Shown in pieces: positions 58,291-64,000 of a stretch of DNA of 64,000 nucleotides. The notes under the pieces are model-generated. The model ran no database searches and was not told where the DNA came from. It saw only the letters and a program-made list of their open reading frames with translations. The translations under genes were made by a program, and so were the position numbers. The stretch spans positions 5,616,501 to 5,680,500 of the forward strand of contig JANCRA010000028.1 of NCBI GenBank assembly GCA_024362935.1. Direction: 5' to 3'. Numbering within the stretch: position 1 is the first letter of the stretch; each line of letters starts with the position of its first letter. This stretch comes from Setophaga petechia. Lineage: Eukaryota; Chordata; Aves; Passeriformes; Parulidae.

Positions 58291-61200
58291 AGAACAAGCA
58301 AAATGGGGAGAGAAAACAAACATCCTTTAAATGGCTTAACTAAACCTGCAGAGACAAACAGTCATATGCAGTAACAAATTATTTTCCCCAACAGCACAGC
58401 AAATGTCTTCATGCACAACTACAAGGAAAAGAAGGCCAACACACAGTTTCTCCTTCCCCATTTTTTTTTCCACTTCCACTTCCCATTTTTTCTCCTTTTT
58501 CACAGCACTCACAATGTGTTAACTACTTCCTTGCTTTGTTACTGCCTCCTTCATCTTCTGTCCTGGACAAAAAAGCAGGGAGCTGCTCCCTGAGGACCAG
58601 ATCTCAATCTCATGACACTCCATTTCACCCAGCAAAGGAAAATCACATCTGACTTCCAGTTTGGCAAACCCACTTCATGTGACAAGTAATGCTTTTCTAT
58701 ACACTTAGTCATTCTGACCCCAGGTTAACTTAAGTCCAGTTTTAAATTTCTGCTTAGTTAACCATTATTTACATTGGACTGCAATGGAACACTGCTCACC
58801 CACCTCAAGTATCATGGGAATGCATTTAAACATGGATGTCCATGCTGACTAAAGTGAGCTTGAATTTTTTTCCAACAGTTTGTTTTCATTTCCAAAAGCA
58901 TTATTTCTTCCCAAGGACAGTCCCCTACCTCCATCAATATAGCCTGGCTTTTTGTACATCCCTGCTCACCAAAGTAGCTGCTTCTCTCCTTTTAACTAGG
59001 CTGTCATCAGAACTCAGCTCTGTGCACAGTCTTCTCCAGAGTAGTCCCAACTTAATGCACAAGAAGTTTTACCATCATTAGTTTTCACTCTATTTCATCT
59101 CTGCCACTGATGTTTTGGTGAAGAGAACAATTTGTCAAGAAATTTCAGGAAAATATAATTGGTTAGCATTTTTTCCCCAAGAAAATCAACCACACTCTGT
59201 GCTTTATCAATTATTTGAATAATTTAAATAGGGCAGCAGTGGATGAATCACAGAGTTGGAAAAGTCAACCAGACAACACCATTAATGGAATCCTGTGGAA
59301 AGGATTTTGGCTGTATCCTGCTGCTACCACCAGTGAATCTCCTCAGAAACACAGTGTTGCTAAGCTTGAATGCATATCAGAGTATTTCAAAAGTCAACAG
59401 CAAGCTACAGTCTGGTGAACTTTGAATTCATCTACAGTGACACAAAATGGAGAGAGCAGAGTTACCAATCTCATCACAACCACCAGCATTTCCCCTGCTC
59501 CCTAAGTGCTTGCATCTTGTTCCCCTTGCTCTAACAATTTTTCTTTTTTATAAGTGCTCTTTTCAGGAGGATCAATTTGGAAAAACAGAACAAAACAAAC
59601 AAAAAAACCCAAACTAAAACTGCTCAGTGTCTCCTTGGATTTATGAAGAGGGTTATTTACTCTACAGGCTGTGGGCATTTACTCAGACCAGTCACTGCTT
59701 GAAGCAAACAAGAGCAGGGTGATGGCAGCACCCTGGGCAAGGTGAAGTCCCCAAGAAGAGGGGTCACAGCTGGATTACAGCGCTGCCACCCGAGGCCAGC
59801 CCAGGTAGATCTCCACACCCTGCAGGCACAGCAAAGCTCTTTGAGAATTTCACACATCTGAGCTCAGACAATGCAGCTGTCAAACGCTTCACAGCCCTCC
59901 CTGCCCCTTTCATGTCACCAGCCCGCCCCTCCTCATTACCTGCAGGATAAACAGCAGCACAGGGTGTTTGAAACAGGCACAGAGGCTCCTCCAGCCTGGA
60001 CCAGAGCTCCAGCACAGCCACCTATTCCCTTCCACAGCATTTGAAAACAAGGCCTCAAAAATGTCAACTCACATAAATCTTCCTGACCAGAGCAAGACTG
60101 AAAATATGAATGAGCCTTCGTATTTACACAGGAATATTTCTGCCAAGTTTTTCCACACTACCACGTCTCATCATTTGTATGATATAACCAGAATATCCAG
60201 AACTGGATTACACGTGGCAATTCCACTTGACAGTGAGGTTTGCAGTGTGTCTTCTCAGTAAAAGAAAATTTAAGTCGAGGATATTGTCTGTTTTACTAAA
60301 CCTGGTGAAATAAAAATATTTCAGATTAAGAGCCATTTAGGGGGAGATTCTGATATGCATTTCATTTTATAGGGGACCCCCTACACAATTTGCACTCTGA
60401 GCACCACTAATATAACTGTTCTCTTAAAATGTAAACATTTGCTGAACCCAGACAACAGACTGATTTTCTTTCAAGATAATTTAATTGCTGACTCATTTGC
60501 AGTGGGAGGAAAAAAATCCCTGTGACACCTTATTATATGTTTATCACTTCGCCTACAGATTTATTAAAGGCTGTCCTCTTCAGGCAGAAAATGGGAAAAA
60601 AGTATGACTCAACCCTCAGGAAAAAACAACCAACAAAACAACACAAAACAACCCTACTGCATTGTTCTCTTTGATGAAGTAAGTTAATATATAAAAGAAA
60701 ACCATTCCATTAATTCCAAAATTCCCCCAGACACCACTAGTCTGAGATCTTGTGCTGTCTTGCTGTTTGTCACGGGGCCAAGAACTGAGGTGCAGCTTTG
60801 AGAGCATTCAGGCTACAGACCACCCCAGGTACTCTGCTGCCCAATTTCTGAGCAGAAAAAACAAATTAATGATAACCTAACACACTTAAAAACTCAGAGG
60901 AAGGTAACAAAAGTCAAATATAGCTCAAGGAAGAAGGTGATGTGGAAGAAACCAGAAAGGAGCCAGTGTTTGTGAAATTTACACAGGCAATGGCTTTTGT
61001 AATTTACCATTGCTACAGGTATGAGGATACTGCCATTTAAAGCAAATTGGCATCTTTATGGACATTTCCAAAAGTTGAAATAATCACAAGAGCATGAAAA
61101 CTCACTTCCACATGCACAATTACCAGACAGCACTACAGTAATTTCACAGGTACCAGAAAAACTTCAGAAACAGCAGCAACTCATGAGTTATGGATGTGAA

Positions 61201-64000
61201 CAAGCAGCACAAAAGGGAGTTAACACTTCATTTCTTTCCCACTGTGGTTCCCTATCCCTTGCTACATAACCTGGCCCCTCAAATTGGTATACAGAGAATA
61301 AACTGGGAAAGAGAATAAGTAAAAACTTACTTTCAAGGAATAGTAATTTTAAAATTTTAGTTGCCAGAACAGCAGGTGGTAGGCATGAAAAACCAGCGCT
61401 GTAGAGCAGCCACTTAAAGGATATAAATCTTAATAAATGGCCTGGAAAATAGCCTGTTGCTAGATATATGTATGGAGACATTGTGATGATAAATATAGTA
61501 TAACAATTAATAATAAGAAAAGACAATTAACATCTTTATTTGATAAGGAACAGGATACAGATCCTATTATTTTGAGCAAGGTTTTGACAGCAAGTTAATA
61601 GGTTCCCTGAGAAAAACAGACTAGTACTCCCCCAAGCCTCTAGAATTCATATCTTGACAGAAAATACTGCTGAGATTCTATATATTCATATTTTTTGCTA
61701 CCACTTGTCAACTACATGAATTCCTGAACAGTTTAAAAGGAAGAAAATCCTCCTCCTGCGTGAAATTTTCAAATCATTTAAAATATTCCAGGGGTCTAAG
61801 CAATACAGAATGGGAAGGCTTGACTAAGTCTGCAGTTACAATAATTTCAAATCAATTTCTGTACTGGTGGTCATCTGACAGGGTAACTCAGCACTCCCAC
61901 CTCACTGTGAGCACATGTGCCTTTTACCCCCACCATGCTATGGGAGCTTTTGACAGCACTGACAGCATCACAAGTGATAGAGGAAAAAGTTGGAGGGTGG
62001 GAGGGGAGTGAGTCTCAAACCAGGTCCAAAGCAGACCACACTCAGCTGAGCACAGAGCAGACCTGACACACACGTGGCAATGAGCACACAGATCAGAGTA
62101 AACTGTGAAAAAAACCTCAGAATGATACCCTTGGACTCTCATATTATTACTGTGTGGTCTACGCCCTTCCTTTATGCCAGCTCTAAGGCTTATCAGGTCT
62201 TTCACTAAATTAAACTAATTTATGCAGCAGTGAGTAGTTCTCAGCTGGGTGACTGAGCTGAACTGGGCTCAGTGATGGGTCCAATGTGCAGAGCTGGCAC
62301 AAAGGAAATGAGGGAAACACAAATGTGGAGCAGGAAGAAAAGAGCAGGAACAATTCTTTCAGCAGCAGCAACCTTCTAGACTGGCTTAGCTGCAACATGA
62401 AACCACAGCCTATGGGTACAGCCTGATTATCAGTTTAACCTAAGTGCCTGCTGTCTGCCAAAAAAAACAGTCTGGCCTTCCTTCTGTCCCCCACTCTCCC
62501 TTGTGGCTACTGAGATTGGTGTAGTCATGCAGCAGAACTTACTTTTTAAAGACTTGATGACTGATATTTGTAAGTGATAAATGACCTTTTTCAAACCCTG
62601 ATTTCTATTCAGACTCTCCAGGGGAAGCTGACAAACTTAATTGGTATTAGAAAGCAAATTCCAAAGCTCAGGTTTCCCACCAGTGTTTGTACACACTCAG
62701 GTTTTGAACAAATGCAGCTGAAAGAATTGCACTGCACTGCAGTTTCCAGTACAGAAGTGCTTAGACTGGTACAAAACCTAGAGCTGAAGATAAAAATACA
62801 TCAGAAAACATTCCTATCCCACAATAAGATTAGGCTCACATTTACTTTTACTTGAAAGCAAATACAAAGTTAGATTAGACATTGTAACAGGCCATTACAG
62901 CCCCTCCTGATGGATCCTCAGCTAAATGTAATCCTCAGTGCCTGCAACAAATTGAACTCTGTAACATCAGGAGTTAAAGCACCAGTTTGAGATTTAACAT
63001 CTTTATCTCCAGTTTCATCTAAGACTCCAACAGAAGCTGTGAAGACCAGACAGACAGCTCTAATATCTTCACAGCTAGAAATGTCACTCAAGCGTAGAAC
63101 CCAGAGTTTGCCTAATTGCCTTCCCATTAATTTCACATGGGAGAAGATACAAACAGACATTGCAAGCTGGCAATTAAGAAAATCTTACTTGAAACCAATC
63201 TTTAAAAGAAAATTTAAAAGATGCAGTATATGACATAAAGATGCCAGCCTGTCAGATGATCTGAATTAACAGAGCCAAATTTATGCTTTGTACTTCACCA
63301 AAATAAACCAAGTAACACCAGATAAATAATACAGATAAAATGTATCAGAGGGATTTTGGCACAGGTTACTGTTAATGTAAGATCAATGTTCCAATTCTTG
63401 TGTCTGAAGTCAATGGGAGGCTAATATGAACTCCAGTAAGCCTTAGGGAAGACAATTTTCTTAAAGGATACTGGACATGAAAATTTATTGTAGATGGTTA
63501 AAATACTTACTGCTTGAGCAATAACTTCTAGCAGTCCTCTGTGTTTCTTCCTGTGTAGATTAAGGCAGTGGCACTGAACACCCAGATGTAAGGATTGTAT
63601 TATACTCTGTGGTTTTATCTGCATTACTGTTTGCAAGTTACTGCTTTGTTATTTTTTTAAAGCAACCAACCATGGTGCTGCCTCCTCATTTTGCATAGCA
63701 CTGATGCAGCATAGATGAAAATAAATAATTTCTGTTGGGCAGTATTTTAACGGCGACCAGCCATGCAAATACAAAGTTACCCTACCAAGGCAGGGTGTGG
63801 GGGATAAACACTTATACAGGAAACACCCAAGAAAAACGGTGAAAGAGGTGTTTCTCCTTTTGTTGTGCATATTCCTCTCCTTTGTTGCCATTTAAACAGC
63901 ATTGCAAACCTTGTTGCAATTATCTGTAAGCTAAAAACGTGTATTGGCAGAAGATACAATACTAACCACACAGTCTATTCAGGTCAGTGGCTTAAAGGCA

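Larger units (their letters stand above)
51817..64000 (-). other. RABEP1 intron 1 (3' part)
   Basis: Exon 2 begins with a phase-1 acceptor at 51816, and I found no upstream exon encoding a rabaptin N-terminus to the end of the window. All 12.2 kb is therefore read as intron 1, a large intron in this family. It holds a CpG cluster (about 54985-55135), a 67-bp minisatellite (56750-57490) and a CR1 fragment (58140-58290). The remainder (51817-54780, 55140-56740 and 58300-64000) is AT-rich and shows nothing I can name. Confidence 0.75.

Noticed and set aside
63400..63425. GAAGTCAATGGGAGG, resembling an ancient amniote repeat tail
   Set aside because: It is too short and isolated to call an element.
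1..64000. CRISPR arrays, operons or other prokaryotic systems
   Set aside because: The tandem repeats lack unique spacers of constant length, and the window is clearly intron-bearing vertebrate DNA.

Overview
The window is vertebrate nuclear DNA, almost certainly from a bird. It has multi-exon genes with GT-AG introns, CpG-rich promoters and several CR1 LINE fragments of the avian type. Two LTR-like stretches resemble songbird endogenous retrovirus LTRs, so a passerine is likely; that part is inference from memory of such repeats. All five genes could be read exon by exon, with frame-consistent splice sites. They are DHX33, C1QBP, RPAIN, NUP88 and RABEP1, and their order and orientation match human 17p13.

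Layout. At 1-1723 (+) are the last three coding exons of DHX33, followed by a 3' flank with a 41-bp minisatellite and an LTR-like block. At 4095-8543 (+) is complete C1QBP (6 exons, 284 aa), preceded by an unusual array of five 29-30 bp units, each carrying an RNA polymerase III B-box-like core. At 9264-12772 (-) is complete RPAIN (7 exons, 221 aa). It contains a tandem duplication that copied the end of exon 4, including the first zinc-binding Cys pair and the splice donor. At 12890-22453 (+) is complete NUP88 (17 exons, 721 aa), divergent from RPAIN across a 117-bp bidirectional promoter. At 26490-51816 (-) are exons 2-18 of RABEP1 (847 aa seen). Its 3' UTR runs back to about 22815, and its first exon lies beyond the right edge, so 51817-64000 is intron 1.

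The genes are packed as tail-to-tail and head-to-head pairs. The C1QBP and RPAIN poly(A) signals are about 300 bp apart, those of NUP88 and RABEP1 about 240 bp apart, and the RPAIN and NUP88 start codons 117 bp apart. All five are housekeeping genes (ribosome biogenesis/RNA helicase, mitochondrial matrix protein, RPA nuclear import, nuclear pore, early endosome). They are neighbours by conserved synteny and do not form one pathway.

The least ordinary content lies between the exons: the in-frame RPAIN microexon candidate, the B-box array, and a series of tandem repeats with 9, about 13, about 20, 41, about 67 and about 84 bp units placed in 3' UTRs, first introns or next to splice sites. I found no novel multi-gene system, CRISPR array, tRNA or rRNA gene.
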